Shown piece after piece: positions 46,826 to 56,272 of a stretch of 64,000 nt of DNA (the first letter of the stretch is position 1; every line of letters begins with the position of its first letter). Source of the DNA: Streptococcus australis (GTDB lineage Bacteria > Bacillota > Bacilli > Lactobacillales > Streptococcaceae); the NCBI RefSeq assembly GCF_901543175.1, contig NZ_LR594040.1, positions 806,001 through 870,000 on the forward strand, given 5' to 3'. The notes beneath the pieces are model-generated. The model saw nothing but the letters and a program-made list of their open reading frames with translations. It was not told the origin of the DNA and searched no databases. The position numbers and the translations under genes are program-made.

Positions 46826-47044
46826 ATGCTCAGGAAATACTTTAAAAACTATAAATGGACGGACGTGTTCTGGATTCTATTTATTTTCATTACTAGTTTT
46901 CTATCAACCAATAATTTCTTATACCACTTAACGAAACAGGATTTTTCAGAAGAAGGTTGTATTTTAGCAATTCCTTTGTTTCTTTTTCATTTTCTCTTCA
47001 TTGATAAATTCATCATTTCTAGACGAAATCAAAAAGATGATTAA
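46826..47044 (+). CDS. Small two-helix membrane protein
   Basis: From ATG 46826, with AGAAGG upstream, the product is 72 residues with two hydrophobic segments (about 12-30 and 45-62) and a basic tail. In-frame codons further upstream lack a ribosome site. It probably belongs to the backbone that flanks the cassette, between the PspC-domain gene and the ABC transporter. Function unknown. Confidence 0.65.
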   Translation: MLRKYFKNYKWTDVFWILFIFITSFLSTNNFLYHLTKQDFSEEGCILAIPLFLFHFLFIDKFIISRRNQKDD

Positions 47045-47049
47045 CTTTT

Positions 47050-47076
47050 AACCCTTGTATCCACAAGGGTTTTCTT
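47050..47076 (+). terminator. Terminator after the small membrane protein
   Basis: A perfect 9-bp stem AACCCTTGT/ACAAGGGTT around ATCC is followed by TTTCTTCTT. Confidence 0.87.
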
Positions 47077-47130
47077 CTTGCTTTGCATTTATGGTACAAT
47101 ACTTCTAGTGAAATTTCTAAATTTTTTTAA

Positions 47131-47150
47131 ATCTTACAAAAATGTAAGAT
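47131..47150 (+). promoter_or_regulatory. BceR-type operator of the ABC transporter
   Basis: ATCTTACA-AAAA-TGTAAGAT is a perfect 8+8 inverted repeat around four bases. Its core TTACA-N4-TGTAA is the binding consensus known for BceR-like response regulators, which control BceAB-type peptide-detoxifying transporters. A half-site-like TGTAAGG follows at 47163-47169. Confidence 0.8.
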
Positions 47151-47235
47151 TAAAGTCTCTTTTGTAAGGTTAGGTTATGGCAAGCCACCTTTTTTTGCGA
47201 TAAACTAGACTCATAAAGAACAAAGGAGCAAAACC

Positions 47236-47346
47236 ATGAAAAGAATTTTACAAAAGAAAACAAGAAAACCAAGTCAAAAAGATATCGAGCGTGTTCAACT
47301 AGGATGCGCTATGATGCAAGCACAGTTTCAATTGATGGGATATTAA
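47236..47346 (+). CDS. 36-residue small protein leading the ABC operon
   Basis: The ORF follows AAAGGAG and encodes MKRILQKKTRKPSQKD, then IERVQLGCAMMQAQFQLMGY. The first part is strongly basic and the second is amphipathic. It stops 13 bases before the ATPase gene and shares its operator region, so it should be made under the same antibiotic-peptide response. Function unknown. Confidence 0.65.
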   Translation: MKRILQKKTRKPSQKDIERVQLGCAMMQAQFQLMGY

Positions 47347-47359
47347 GAAGGAGAAAATC

Positions 47360-48118
47360 ATGACACTTTTAGATGTAAAACACGTTCAAAAAATCTACAA
47401 AACACGTTTTCAGGGCAACCAGGTAGAGGCTCTTAAGGACATTCACTTTACCGTGGAAAAGGGTGACTACGTTGCCATCATGGGAGAGTCTGGTTCTGGG
47501 AAATCAACCTTGCTCAACATCCTAGCTATGCTGGATAAACCAACTCGTGGGCAGGTTTACCTAAACGGAACAGATACAGCAACCATTAAAAATTCTCAGG
47601 CTTCTAGCTTCCGTCGTGAGAAGTTGGGATTTGTCTTCCAAGACTTTAACTTACTAGATACCTTGTCTGTTAAGGACAATATCTTGCTTCCGTTAGTTCT
47701 ATCTCGAAAACCTATCACGGAGATGATGAAAAAATTGGTAGTAACCGCTGAAAATTTGGGCATCAACCAATTGCAAGAGAAGTACCCTTACGAGATCTCT
47801 GGTGGTCAAAAACAGCGGGTAGCAGTAGCACGCGCCATCATCACAGAACCTGAAATTCTCCTTGCCGATGAGCCAACAGGAGCCCTTGACTCCAAGTCAT
47901 CTGCAGCCTTACTCGACGTTTTTGATGAAATCAATGAGCGCGGGCAAACCATTCTCATGGTAACCCACTCAACAGCTGCAGCCAGCAGGGCCAAACGCGT
48001 TCTCTTTATCAAGGACGGAATCCTCTACAACCAAATCTACCGTGGAGACAAGACAGAGCGTCAGATGTTCCAAGAAATCTCTGATACCTTGACTGTTATG
48101 GCAAGCGAGGTGAATTAG
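47360..48118 (+). CDS. BceA-type ABC transporter ATPase
   Basis: The 252-residue ATPase has Walker A GESGSGKS (about residues 40-47), Q-loop VFQDFNLLD, signature [17 protein letters not shown], Walker [13 protein letters not shown] and the H-loop MVTHS. It belongs to the MacB/BceA type that works with a large 10-helix permease, here the next gene. The pair matches the pneumococcal locus tied to bacitracin and nisin tolerance, by position and sequence as I know them. Confidence 0.93.
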   Translation: MTLLDVKHVQKIYKTRFQGNQVEALKDIHFTVEKGDYVAIMGESGSGKSTLLNILAMLDKPTRGQVYLNGTDTATIKNSQASSFRREKLGFVFQDFNLLDTLSVKDNILLPLVLSRKPITEMMKKLVVTAENLGINQLQEKYPYEISGGQKQRVAVARAIITEPEILLADEPTGALDSKSSAALLDVFDEINERGQTILMVTHSTAAASRAKRVLFIKDGILYNQIYRGDKTERQMFQEISDTLTVMASEVN

Positions 48119-48119
48119 T

Positions 48120-50108
48120 ATGTTTCGATTGACCAATAAGTTAGCGGTTTCGAACTTAATCAAAAATCGCAAACTCTACTATCCCTTTGCTTTAGCTGTT
48201 CTCTTAGCTGTGACCATTACCTATCTCTTTTACTCCTTGTCACTCAACCCCAATATTGGCAAGATTCGAGGGGGAGAAACTATCTCTATGACTCTTGGTT
48301 TCGGTATGGTGATTGTCACTATTGCCTCAGCTATTATTGTCTTTTATGCCAATAGTTTCGTCATGAAAAACCGTTCCAAAGAACTAGGGATTTATGGCAT
48401 GCTGGGTCTCGAAAAACGCCATTTGATCAGTATGGTCTTTAAGGAGCTTCTTATATTTGGCTCTCTAACCTTGACAGCTGGACTTGGTCTAGGAGCTCTC
48501 TTTGATAAGCTAATCTTTGCCCTTCTTTTAAAGTTAATGAAAATGAAAGTGGAGCTCGTTTCGACCTTCCAACCAATAGTCTTTATCCTAGTTCTCATTG
48601 TCTTTGGGGCAATCTTCCTAGGTTTGATTTTTATCAATGCCTTTCGCATCGCACGCATGAATGCCCTTCAGCTCTCTCGTGAAAAAGCCAGTGGTGAGAA
48701 AAAAGGACGTTTCTTAGGTTTCCAAACCATTCTAGGTTTGATTAGTATGGGAGCTGGCTATTTCCTAGCAGTTACCGTTGAAAATCCTCTTAATGCTGTG
48801 CTGATTTTCTTTGTAGCGGTCTTACTGGTAATCTTTGGTACCTATCTCTTGTTTAATGCAGGGATCACAGTTTTCCTACAAATATTGAAGAAAAATAAGC
48901 GTTACTATTACCAACCCAACAACATGATTTCCGTATCCAATCTCATCTTCCGTATGAAGAAAAATGCGGTTGGTCTGGCAACGATTGCTATTCTTTCAAC
49001 CATGGTCTTGGTGACTATGTCTGCTGCAACGAGTATCTTTAAAGGCTCTGAAACTTTCAAGAAAGTCATGAATCCACATGATTTTGGAATTACAGGACAG
49101 AATGTTGAAAAAGAAGACATAAATAAACTCCTAGACCAGTATGCTAGTGATAAGGGATTGACTGTTACAAAGAAAGAAGTCCTTACATACAGTAGCTTTG
49201 GTGTAGCAAACCAAGAAGGTACGAAATTAACCATTTTTGAGAAAGGTCAAAATCGTGTTCAACCGAAAACTGTTTTTATGGTCTTTGACCAAAAAGACTA
49301 TGAGAATATGACAGGACAGAAACTTGGACTTTCAGGTAAGGAAGTTGGATTGTTTACTAAAAACAAAGAACTTCAAGGACAGAAAGAACTGACTCTAAAT
49401 GGCCAGACCTATACAATAAAGGAAGAAATCAAAAAAGATTTTATTCTTGAACATGTACCAAATCAGTACAATATTCTAACTTCGGACTATAACTATCTGG
49501 TTGTTCCTGACTTGAAAGCCTTTCTTGACCAGTATCCTAATTCTTCCATTTTTAATCAATACTACGGTGGTATGAACGTAACGGCTAGCGAGGAAGAACA
49601 GCTCAAACTTGCCGACGACTATGCAAAATTCCTTAATAACTTTAATAGAGAACTAAATAAAGAGGGAAGTTATGTATATGGTAGCAATCTGGCTGATAGT
49701 AGTGCGCAGATGAGTGCTCTCTTTGGTGGGGTCTTCTTTATCGGTATTTTCCTCTCCATCATCTTTATGGTGGGAACAGTTCTGGTTATTTACTACAAAC
49801 AAATCTCTGAGGGCTATGAAGACCGTGAACGCTTTATCATTTTGCAGAAGGTCGGACTCGATCAAAAGCAAATCAAGCAAACCATCAACAAACAGGTTCT
49901 TACTGTTTTCTTCCTTCCATTGCTATTTGCCTTCCTACACCTTGCCTTTGCCTATCACATGCTTAGCCTCATCCTAAAAGTCATTGGGGTGCTAGATGCG
50001 ACCATGATGTTGACTGTTACATTGTCCATCTGTGCTATCTTCCTCATCGTCTACGTTTTAATCTTTATGATTACCTCAAGAAGCTATCGCAAGATTGTGC
50101 AAATGTAA
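48120..50108 (+). CDS. BceB-type ABC transporter permease
   Basis: The 662-residue permease has the BceB layout: one N-terminal helix (about 20-40), a three-helix FtsX-like bundle (50-180), further helices to about 315, a large extracellular domain (about 315-525) that senses peptide antibiotics, and three C-terminal helices. Start codon follows the ATPase stop by one base. BceAB systems signal to a BceS-type kinase, which fits the operator upstream. No kinase or regulator gene is in this window. The operon's terminator is split by an IS. Confidence 0.92.
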   Translation: MFRLTNKLAVSNLIKNRKLYYPFALAVLLAVTITYLFYSLSLNPNIGKIRGGETISMTLGFGMVIVTIASAIIVFYANSFVMKNRSKELGIYGMLGLEKRHLISMVFKELLIFGSLTLTAGLGLGALFDKLIFALLLKLMKMKVELVSTFQPIVFILVLIVFGAIFLGLIFINAFRIARMNALQLSREKASGEKKGRFLGFQTILGLISMGAGYFLAVTVENPLNAVLIFFVAVLLVIFGTYLLFNAGITVFLQILKKNKRYYYQPNNMISVSNLIFRMKKNAVGLATIAILSTMVLVTMSAATSIFKGSETFKKVMNPHDFGITGQNVEKEDINKLLDQYASDKGLTVTKKEVLTYSSFGVANQEGTKLTIFEKGQNRVQPKTVFMVFDQKDYENMTGQKLGLSGKEVGLFTKNKELQGQKELTLNGQTYTIKEEIKKDFILEHVPNQYNILTSDYNYLVVPDLKAFLDQYPNSSIFNQYYGGMNVTASEEEQLKLADDYAKFLNNFNRELNKEGSYVYGSNLADSSAQMSALFGGVFFIGIFLSIIFMVGTVLVIYYKQISEGYEDRERFIILQKVGLDQKQIKQTINKQVLTVFFLPLLFAFLHLAFAYHMLSLILKVIGVLDATMMLTVTLSICAIFLIVYVLIFMITSRSYRKIVQM

Positions 50109-50110
50109 AA

Positions 50111-50120
50111 AAATACCTCG
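50111..50120 (+). terminator. Left arm of the BceAB terminator, separated by an IS
   Basis: AAATACCTCG here and CGAGGTATTT at 51569-51578 would form a 10-bp stem with loop AAATTCAT if the IS and one AAT copy are removed. The arms now lie 1.4 kb apart. Confidence 0.8.
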
Positions 50121-50179
50121 AAATTGTACTGCACCCCAAAAGTTAGACAGAAAAAATCTAACTTTTGGAGTGTTTTATT

Positions 50180-50716
50180 ATGAAATTGAGTTATGAAGAT
50201 AAAGTTCAGATCTATGAACTTAGAAAGCAAGGACAAAGCTTCAAACAGCTTTCAAAAAGATTTGGAGTGGATGTTTCTGGTCTAAAGTATATGGTGCAAT
50301 TAATCGACCGTTATGGAATAGAAATCGTTAAAAAAGGGAAGAATCGTCACTATTCTCCTGAATTAAAACAAGAAATGATTGAGAAAGTTCTTCTTGAAGG
50401 TCGTTCGCAAAGAAGTGTTAGTCTTGATTATGCCCTCCCAAACCAAGGAATGCTTCCAAATTGGCTGGCGCAATACAAGAAAAACGGGTATACTATTGTT
50501 GAGAAAACAAGAGGGAGATCAGCTAAAATGGGACGTAAACGGAAGAAAACTTGGGAAGAGATGACAGAATTAGAACGACTTCAGGAGGAGAATGAGCGCT
50601 TACGGACTGAGGTGGCCTACCTAAAAAAGTTAAAAGAGTTAGAGGAAAGGGACGAAGCCCTAGAGCGAGAAAGGCAGAGACAGTTAGAGAAATGGTTTCA
50701 GGAGGATTTCGACTAG
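50180..50716 (+). CDS. IS3-family transposase OrfA
   Basis: The 178-residue protein has two helix-turn-helix units ([19 protein letters not shown], about residues 13-31, and [18 protein letters not shown]) for binding the IS ends, and a leucine-zipper-like tail ([21 protein letters not shown]). Start ATG 50180 follows TTGGAG. The slippery heptamer A-AAA-AAG lies in phase near its end. Confidence 0.93.
   Translation: MKLSYEDKVQIYELRKQGQSFKQLSKRFGVDVSGLKYMVQLIDRYGIEIVKKGKNRHYSPELKQEMIEKVLLEGRSQRSVSLDYALPNQGMLPNWLAQYKKNGYTIVEKTRGRSAKMGRKRKKTWEEMTELERLQEENERLRTEVAYLKKLKELEERDEALERERQRQLEKWFQEDFD
50623..50629 (+). other. Programmed -1 frameshift site of the IS
   Basis: A-AAA-AAG is in phase with orfA codons AAA and AAG. 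The -1 frame is open from here into orfB, so slippage yields the OrfAB fusion, as in other IS3-family elements. Confidence 0.82.
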
Positions 50717-51531
50717 ATTTACTTCTTGAAACAGCACGTTTAGCTCGCTCGACTTACTATTATCAGTTGAAGGAACTAGATGGGCTTGACAAAGATAAAG
50801 AGCTTAAAACCGAAATTCAGGCCATTTATAATGATCATAAAGGGAATTATGGCTATCGTAGAGTTACTCTTGAATTGAGGAATCGTGGTCATATAGTAAA
50901 CCATAAGAAGGTCCAACGTCTGATGAAAATCCTTGGTTTAACGGCTCGAATTCGTCGGAAACGGAAGTATTCTTCCTACCAAGGAGAGATTGGCAAGAAG
51001 GCAGAGAATCTCATTCAACGCCAGTTTGAAGCATCGAGGCCAATGGAAAAGTGCTATACGGATGTGACAGAGTTTGCCATTCCAGCAAGCAGCCAAAAGC
51101 TCTATTTATCGCCTGTTTTAGATGGCTTTAACAGTGAAATCATTGCTTATCATCTTTCCACTTCGCCCAACTTAGAACAAGTGAAAGCTATGCTGGAACA
51201 GACCTTCACAGAGAAACACTATGAAAATACCATTTTACACAGCGACCAGGGCTGGCAATACTAACACGATTCTTATCATCAGTTTTTAGAGAGTAAGGGA
51301 ATTCAAGCATCCATGTCACGTAAAGGTAACAGCCCAGACAATGGTATGATGGAGTCCTTCTTTGGTATTTTGAAATCCGAGATGTTTTATGGATATGAGA
51401 AGTCGTTTCAGTCGCTTGAAGATTTGGAGAAAGCCATTGTCAACTACATCGATTACTACAACAACAAACGAATTAAGGTAAAACTAAAAGGACTCAGTCC
51501 TGTGCAATACAGAACTAAATCCTTTCAATAA
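50692..51531 (+). pseudogene. IS3-family transposase OrfB with premature stop
   Basis: The integrase catalytic region is recognisable: CYTDVTEFAIP (first Asp), HSDQGWQY (second Asp) and MMESFFGILKSEMF (Glu), i.e. the DDE triad. A TAA at 51262-51264, right after WQY, breaks the frame. Reading through it gives HDSYHQFLESKGIQAS, so a single CAA-to-TAA change is the simplest explanation. The truncated 190-residue form lacks the catalytic Glu. Confidence 0.9.
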
Positions 51532-51568
51532 TTATTTGTCTAACCTTGTGGGGTCAGTACAAATTCAT

Positions 51569-51588
51569 CGAGGTATTTCTTTTATCTT
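51569..51588 (+). terminator. Right arm of the split BceAB terminator
   Basis: CGAGGTATTT plus T-rich tail is the mate of 50111-50120. It also lies at the 3' end of the minus-strand VIT1-type gene. Confidence 0.75.
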
Positions 51589-52282
51589 AGATACTAAAGA
51601 GTTGTCCCAAGAGGAAGGTTACGCCCATGGTGAGAAGTCCGATACAGAGATTTCGGATCATAGCTGTTTTTGTCGGCGCTTTTCCAAGTTTGGCAGAAGT
51701 ATAGCCTGTTAGGAGTAAAGAGAGGGCTACGATAAGAACGGTTGCTGGAATCCGATAGTCATTTGGAAAGACGATGATCGACAGCATGGGAGGCAGACTT
51801 CCTAATACAAAGGCGATAAAGCTAGAGATAGCAGCATGCCAAGGATTGGTAAACTCTTCGTACTCGATCCCGTACTTTTCTTCGACCAAGGCTTTGAGTG
51901 GATTTTTCAAAAAGGCCTTGTTGGTCAAGAGTTGGGCGGACGTTTCACACTCACCGTTTTGAAGGTAAGCAGCATAGAGGGATTGTTTTGCTGAATCGAT
52001 GTCTTTGTCCAAGAGTAATTGTTCTCTAGCGACAGCGGCTTCTTCCGTGTCTTTCTGAGTGGATACAGAGACATATTCGCCACCTGCCATAGAAAAAGCA
52101 CCAGCGAGGATAGCAGCTAGTCCAGATAAAAAGATTATCCAGATATTGCTGGTCGCACTGGCAACTCCAATAACCACTCCAGCAATGGAAATAATCCCAT
52201 CGTTGGCACCGAGAACGCCCGCTCGTAAGATATTGAGTCGTCCTGCAAAGTTTGCATCAATTTCATGTTTCATTTCTGTCAT
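51587..52282 (-). CDS. VIT1/CCC1-family iron/manganese transporter
   Basis: I chose the minus-strand ATG at 52282, six bases after GAAAGGAG; the product is 231 residues. Features are LRAGVLGANDGIISIAGVVIGVASA (first helix), GAFSMAGGEYVSVSTQKDTEEAA (the cytoplasmic metal-binding turn), KNPLKALVEEKYG, and three C-terminal helices. The family moves Fe(II) or Mn(II) out of the cytosol. It is divergent from the efe iron locus, with 234 bp between starts. Confidence 0.9.
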   Translation of the reverse strand: MTEMKHEIDANFAGRLNILRAGVLGANDGIISIAGVVIGVASATSNIWIIFLSGLAAILAGAFSMAGGEYVSVSTQKDTEEAAVAREQLLLDKDIDSAKQSLYAAYLQNGECETSAQLLTNKAFLKNPLKALVEEKYGIEYEEFTNPWHAAISSFIAFVLGSLPPMLSIIVFPNDYRIPATVLIVALSLLLTGYTSAKLGKAPTKTAMIRNLCIGLLTMGVTFLLGQLFSI

Positions 52283-52377
52283 AGTCATCTCCTTTCTCTC
52301 CATTATAGAGAAAAGAGAAGGGGAGTACAAACTTTTTAAACTATCTGAAAAAAGTTCTACGATTCTAATTTTTAAGC

Positions 52378-52401
52378 CCTTTTCGACTTTATCGAAAAAG
52401 G
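52378..52401. repeat. Inverted repeat between VIT1-type gene and efeM
   Basis: CCTTTTCGA (52378-52386) and TCGAAAAAGG (52392-52401) pair with one bulge. The site lies between two divergent iron-related genes and could be an operator. Confidence 0.45.
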
Positions 52402-52442
52402 CTACTTTAAATCCTCGAATATTAAATTTTCTGACAATTTAT

Positions 52443-52470
52443 TGAAAAATGAGTGAAGACATGTTGTAAT
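52443..52470 (+). promoter_or_regulatory. Possible efeM promoter and 5' hairpin
   Basis: TTGAAA (52443-52448) and TGTAAT (52465-52470) are 16 bp apart. A short hairpin TTCAGG-CTT-CCTGAA (52486-52500) lies just before the ribosome site AGGAG. Confidence 0.45.
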
Positions 52471-52516
52471 GGAACGTAAAATAAATTCAGGCTTCCTGAA
52501 CCAATAGGAGTAACTA

Positions 52517-53389
52517 ATGAAAAAATTAGGTGTTGTCCTTTTATCTTCTGCTTTGCTATTGACAGCATGTGCAGTCCGTTTTGAAAAATCAACTGAGACA
52601 AATGATTCCTCTAAGGTGACAGCTTTATCAGATGACAAACAAAAACTACTTGATAAGGCAACCGCAGATTATAAGACTTTTGTTCAAGGACAAATTGACA
52701 AACTCTTAACGGATACAGAAGGATTTGTCCAGCTTTTAAAAGACGGAAAACTGGAGGAAGCCAAGAAAGCTTATCCACTTGTTCGTATGGCTTATGAACG
52801 TTCAGAACCAATCGCTGAGAGTTTTGGTGAGTCAGATGTTAAGATTGACTTTCGTCTAGCAGACTATGTGGATGAAAATAAGACTGAGGAAGGTTGGTCA
52901 GGTTTCCACCGTATCGAACGAATCCTCTGGGAAGAAAACACAACTAAGGGAACCGAAAGTTATGGTGATCAGCTTGTCAATGATATCAAAGAGTTGAAGG
53001 CTAAGGTAGCGACTGTTGAAGTAGATCACAAGATTATGTTGACAGGGGCAGTTGACTTGCTCAATGAAGTGGCGACAAGCAAGATTACGGGTGAAGAGGA
53101 AATCTACTCTCATACAGATTTGTACGACTTCCGCGCTAATATCGAGGGAGCTGAAAAGATATTCCAACTCTTTAAACCTTTACTAGAAAAATCAGATGCT
53201 GATTTAGTTAAAGAATTAGAAGCTGATTTCAAATCTGTTAATAGCTTGTTGGACAAACATATGACAGACAAGGAACACTACAAACTTTATACAGACTTAA
53301 CAAAAGAAGACACCAAAGAATTGGCTGAAGCCGTGACGAAACTTGGTGAACCTCTATCACAAATGGGCAAATTTCTTGATGGAGAATAA
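52517..53389 (+). CDS. efeM: EfeM/EfeO-type iron-binding lipoprotein
   Basis: The 290-residue protein starts with a lipoprotein signal (GVVLLSSALLLTAC, Cys about 18) and carries an imelysin/M75-type domain with GFHRIERILWEE (the HxxE site). It lacks the cupredoxin domain of EfeO, hence EfeM. It would bind iron at the outer face of the membrane for EfeU. First gene of efeM-efeB-efeU-tatC-tatA, with the next gene 5 bases downstream. Confidence 0.92.
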   Translation: MKKLGVVLLSSALLLTACAVRFEKSTETNDSSKVTALSDDKQKLLDKATADYKTFVQGQIDKLLTDTEGFVQLLKDGKLEEAKKAYPLVRMAYERSEPIAESFGESDVKIDFRLADYVDENKTEEGWSGFHRIERILWEENTTKGTESYGDQLVNDIKELKAKVATVEVDHKIMLTGAVDLLNEVATSKITGEEEIYSHTDLYDFRANIEGAEKIFQLFKPLLEKSDADLVKELEADFKSVNSLLDKHMTDKEHYKLYTDLTKEDTKELAEAVTKLGEPLSQMGKFLDGE

Positions 53390-53394
53390 GCAGT

Positions 53395-54609
53395 ATGACT
53401 AAGAAAGACGAAAATTTTTTTGAGAAAAAAATGGACCGTCGAGAATTCCTAAAAAAAGCGGGTATTGGAGGTGCTGGTCTAGCACTTGGTCTCTCTGGTG
53501 CCTCCGCTTTTTTAGCGCCTAAGCTAGACAAACAGGAAAAAATCTCGTACGGTAATGAAAAAATTGACTTTTATGGGAAACACCAAGCGGGTATCACGAC
53601 CCCTATGCAGAAGAATATCTATTTTGTTGTCCTAGATTTGCATAAGACAGATAAAGATAAGATTATCCAGTTGTTCAAGGATTGGACGGATTATAGTGCC
53701 AAGTTGGTCGAGGGGGAATTGGTCAAAAAAGATGGTCAGAATGCCCTCTTACCTCCTAGTGATACTGGAGAAACCGTGGGGCTAAATCCTCATCGTTTAA
53801 CGCTGACTTTTGGTGTGTCTGCTAGTTTCCTGAAAAAGATGAATTTGGAGCACAAGCGTCCTCAACTTTTTAGGGATTTTCCACCCTTTCCAAAGGAGCA
53901 ACTGCGTGAAAAATATACTGGGGGAGATATTGTTATCCAAGCCTGTGCAGATGACGAGCAAGTTCCTTTTCATGCTATTCGAAACCTTATCCGTAAAGGG
54001 AGAAATGCGGTGACCCTCCGTTGGAGCCAATCTGGATTTGCTGCTATTGGAGATCGTCTAGAGACACCACGAAATCTTTTTGGTTTCAAGGATGGAACTG
54101 CTAATGTGACCAAAGAAAAGGATTTTGATCGTGTTGTTTGGGCTGACAGCAAGGACTGGATGGGAAATGGATCCTATATGGCTGTTCGTCGAATCCAGAT
54201 GTTTCTCGACACTTGGGATCGAACCAATCTTGAAGAGCAAGAAAATACCTTTGGTCGCTACAAGGAAAGTGGTGCTCCCTTTGGCAAGAAGAATGAGTTT
54301 GATGAAGTGGATTTAAGTCTTTTACCAGATGATTCGCACGTTCGATTAGCCAAAGAGGTAGAGAAGCCACTCTTACGACGATCTTATTCATACTCGGATG
54401 GAATTGATGATAAGACTGGACAATTTGACACAGGTTTACTTTTTATTTCTTTCCAAAAGGATCCTGATCATTTTGTCAAAGTTCAAACCAACCTCGGAGC
54501 TACAGACAAGATGAATGAGTATGTAACCCACATCGGTAGCGGTCTCTTTGCCTGCTTTGGTGGAGTAGAGAAAGGAGGCTATATTGGTCAGAAATTATTG
54601 GAAGACTAG
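53395..54609 (+). CDS. efeB: EfeB, DyP-type haem peroxidase with Tat signal
   Basis: The 404-residue protein opens with a Tat signal, MDRREFLKKAGIGGAGLALG, with the twin arginine at about 14-15. The DyP domain has GFKDGTANV (about 228) with the distal Asp, and ENTFGRYKESGAPFG. EfeB oxidises ferrous iron or acts on haem at the cell surface. Export should need the TatC/TatA encoded downstream, yet tatC is interrupted here. Confidence 0.93.
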   Translation: MTKKDENFFEKKMDRREFLKKAGIGGAGLALGLSGASAFLAPKLDKQEKISYGNEKIDFYGKHQAGITTPMQKNIYFVVLDLHKTDKDKIIQLFKDWTDYSAKLVEGELVKKDGQNALLPPSDTGETVGLNPHRLTLTFGVSASFLKKMNLEHKRPQLFRDFPPFPKEQLREKYTGGDIVIQACADDEQVPFHAIRNLIRKGRNAVTLRWSQSGFAAIGDRLETPRNLFGFKDGTANVTKEKDFDRVVWADSKDWMGNGSYMAVRRIQMFLDTWDRTNLEEQENTFGRYKESGAPFGKKNEFDEVDLSLLPDDSHVRLAKEVEKPLLRRSYSYSDGIDDKTGQFDTGLLFISFQKDPDHFVKVQTNLGATDKMNEYVTHIGSGLFACFGGVEKGGYIGQKLLED

Positions 54610-56272
54610 TATTTGTTTTGTTGCTTTGTCTTTTCTCTTATTAGCTATGTCTCCTGTTGGTGCTAAGGAAAGTCTAAGTTCTTATTTTGTGAAGATTACG
54701 GATGCCTCTCAGGCTGTAAAAAATGGTAATCAGGCAGAAGCTAAGGTCCTAGTTAGAGAAATGGCGACGGATTTTGAAAAAGTAGAACATGCTGATTCGG
54801 ATGCTGGTAAGGTTGTCAAGGAGAAACTTGTTCTGTCAGGAGAGATTACTGAAAAAAATCTGACACAAATCTCTTCTGCCCTTCTAGCTTTTGAGAAAGA
54901 ACAAAATCCAATAGATCTGAATGCGGAGAAGGAAAAACTTGTCAGTCGCTTAAGACCACGTTTCGAGACTTTGGATAAGGCAATTTCTTCCAAAGACATA
55001 GAGCAAATTCGAGAAGCCTATAAAAAGATGAATTCAACTTGGACGATCAATGAGAGTGTTGTCCGTGACAACAGTACAACTCATTATGGTCAAGTAGAAA
55101 CTGCTATCTCTTTCTTACGCAGTAGTATTGAAATGGAGCCGACAGATTATGATGCTATCCAGTCTTCTTTTAATGACTTAAAAACTGCCATTGATAATTT
55201 CGTAGCTGGCAAAGAAGTGGCGAAAACTTCCTCCAATCTAAGTCTTAAAGATGGCATTGAGCTTCTCAAAAAAGCCTTGGAAGAATTTAAAGCTGGAAAC
55301 CCGACGGCAGGGACAGCTGTCATGAAAGAGTTTATTACTATATGGCCAACTGTTGAAGGTTCTGTTAGTACGACCAATCCTTCCCTCTACACCCGAGTGG
55401 AAAGCGAAACTCCTGTAATCATGGTCAAGGGAAGTGAGAAGGAATATCAAGAAAAATTAGAAAAACTGATTGCGGATTTATCTCAAATTGATACCAATGC
55501 AAGCTATAATGCTTTTGATGCTATGCTCATTCTCCTACGAGAAGGAGTAGAGGCTCTCTTAATCGTCATGGCTTCGGTCACAACTCTAAAAGCAGCCAAG
55601 ATGCGCAAAGGACTCAAGTGGGTATATGGTGGAGCACTATCAGGAATAGCTGCGAGTCTAGTGATTGCATTTATACTACAAATTGCCTTTCCAGCTGTAA
55701 CATCAGGGGCCAATCGTGAAATCATCGAAGGATCTGTTGGTATTTTTGCAGTAGTGATGATGATTTTGATTGGTATCTGGCTTCACAGTAAATCCTCGGT
55801 CAAAAAATGGAATGACTTTATGGATTCACAGATGAAAACTGTAACCAGGACAGGTTCTTTCATTTCCATGTTTGCTCTTAGTTTTCTAGCTGTTTTTCGT
55901 GAAGGGGCAGAGACCATACTATTTTATGTAGGAATTTTACCGAGAATATCTCGTTTTGAGTTTATTCTTGGTATTTCTCTAGCTTTATTAGTCTTGCTGA
56001 TTATTGCATTTCTGATGAACAAGGCGAGTCAATTCTTCCCACCCCATAAGGTCTTCTTCCTACTGACGTGGATGATTTATGCTCTTGCTTTCAAGATGTT
56101 AGGTGTTAGCGTACATGCTCTCCAGCTGACCAATATGGTACCTAACCACTTATTGCCTGGTTTCCCTACTATCGACCTCTTGGGCATCTATCCAAGTTGG
56201 GAAGGTTTAGGAAGTCAGCTAGTCTTTTTGATAATTGTTTTGGCTGTCACATTGAGACAGGGTGAAAAGTAT
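54584..56272 (+). CDS. efeU: EfeU/Ftr1-type iron permease, reading in frame into tatC
   Basis: The TTG start at 54584 has AAAGGAGG at the right distance inside the end of efeB. The N-terminus has a signal/anchor (CFVALSFLLLAMSPVGA) and a long extracytoplasmic helical domain (to about 300). The Ftr1 core then has the two iron motifs REGVE (about 318) and REGAE (about 437) and seven helices. No stop occurs at the end: codon 563 is followed by the tatC ATG, so the frame continues to 56650 (688 codons). A lost base or stop codon near 56265-56273 is the likely cause. Confidence 0.9.

Larger units (their letters stand above)
50125..51561 (+). mobile_element. IS3-family insertion sequence (IS150/IS861-like)
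   Basis: The element is 1437 bp. Its ends are imperfect inverted repeats: left TGTACTGCACCCC...AAGTTAGAC, and right end, read inward on the other strand, TGTACTGACCCCACAAGGTTAGAC. It is flanked by a 3-bp AAT duplication (50122-50124 and 51562-51564). It carries orfA and orfB in -1 register. An internal 10-bp hairpin AAAAGTTAGA/TCTAACTTTT (50138-50166) lies between the left end and orfA and would block impinging translation or transcription. orfB has an in-frame stop, so this copy is probably inactive. Confidence 0.93.
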
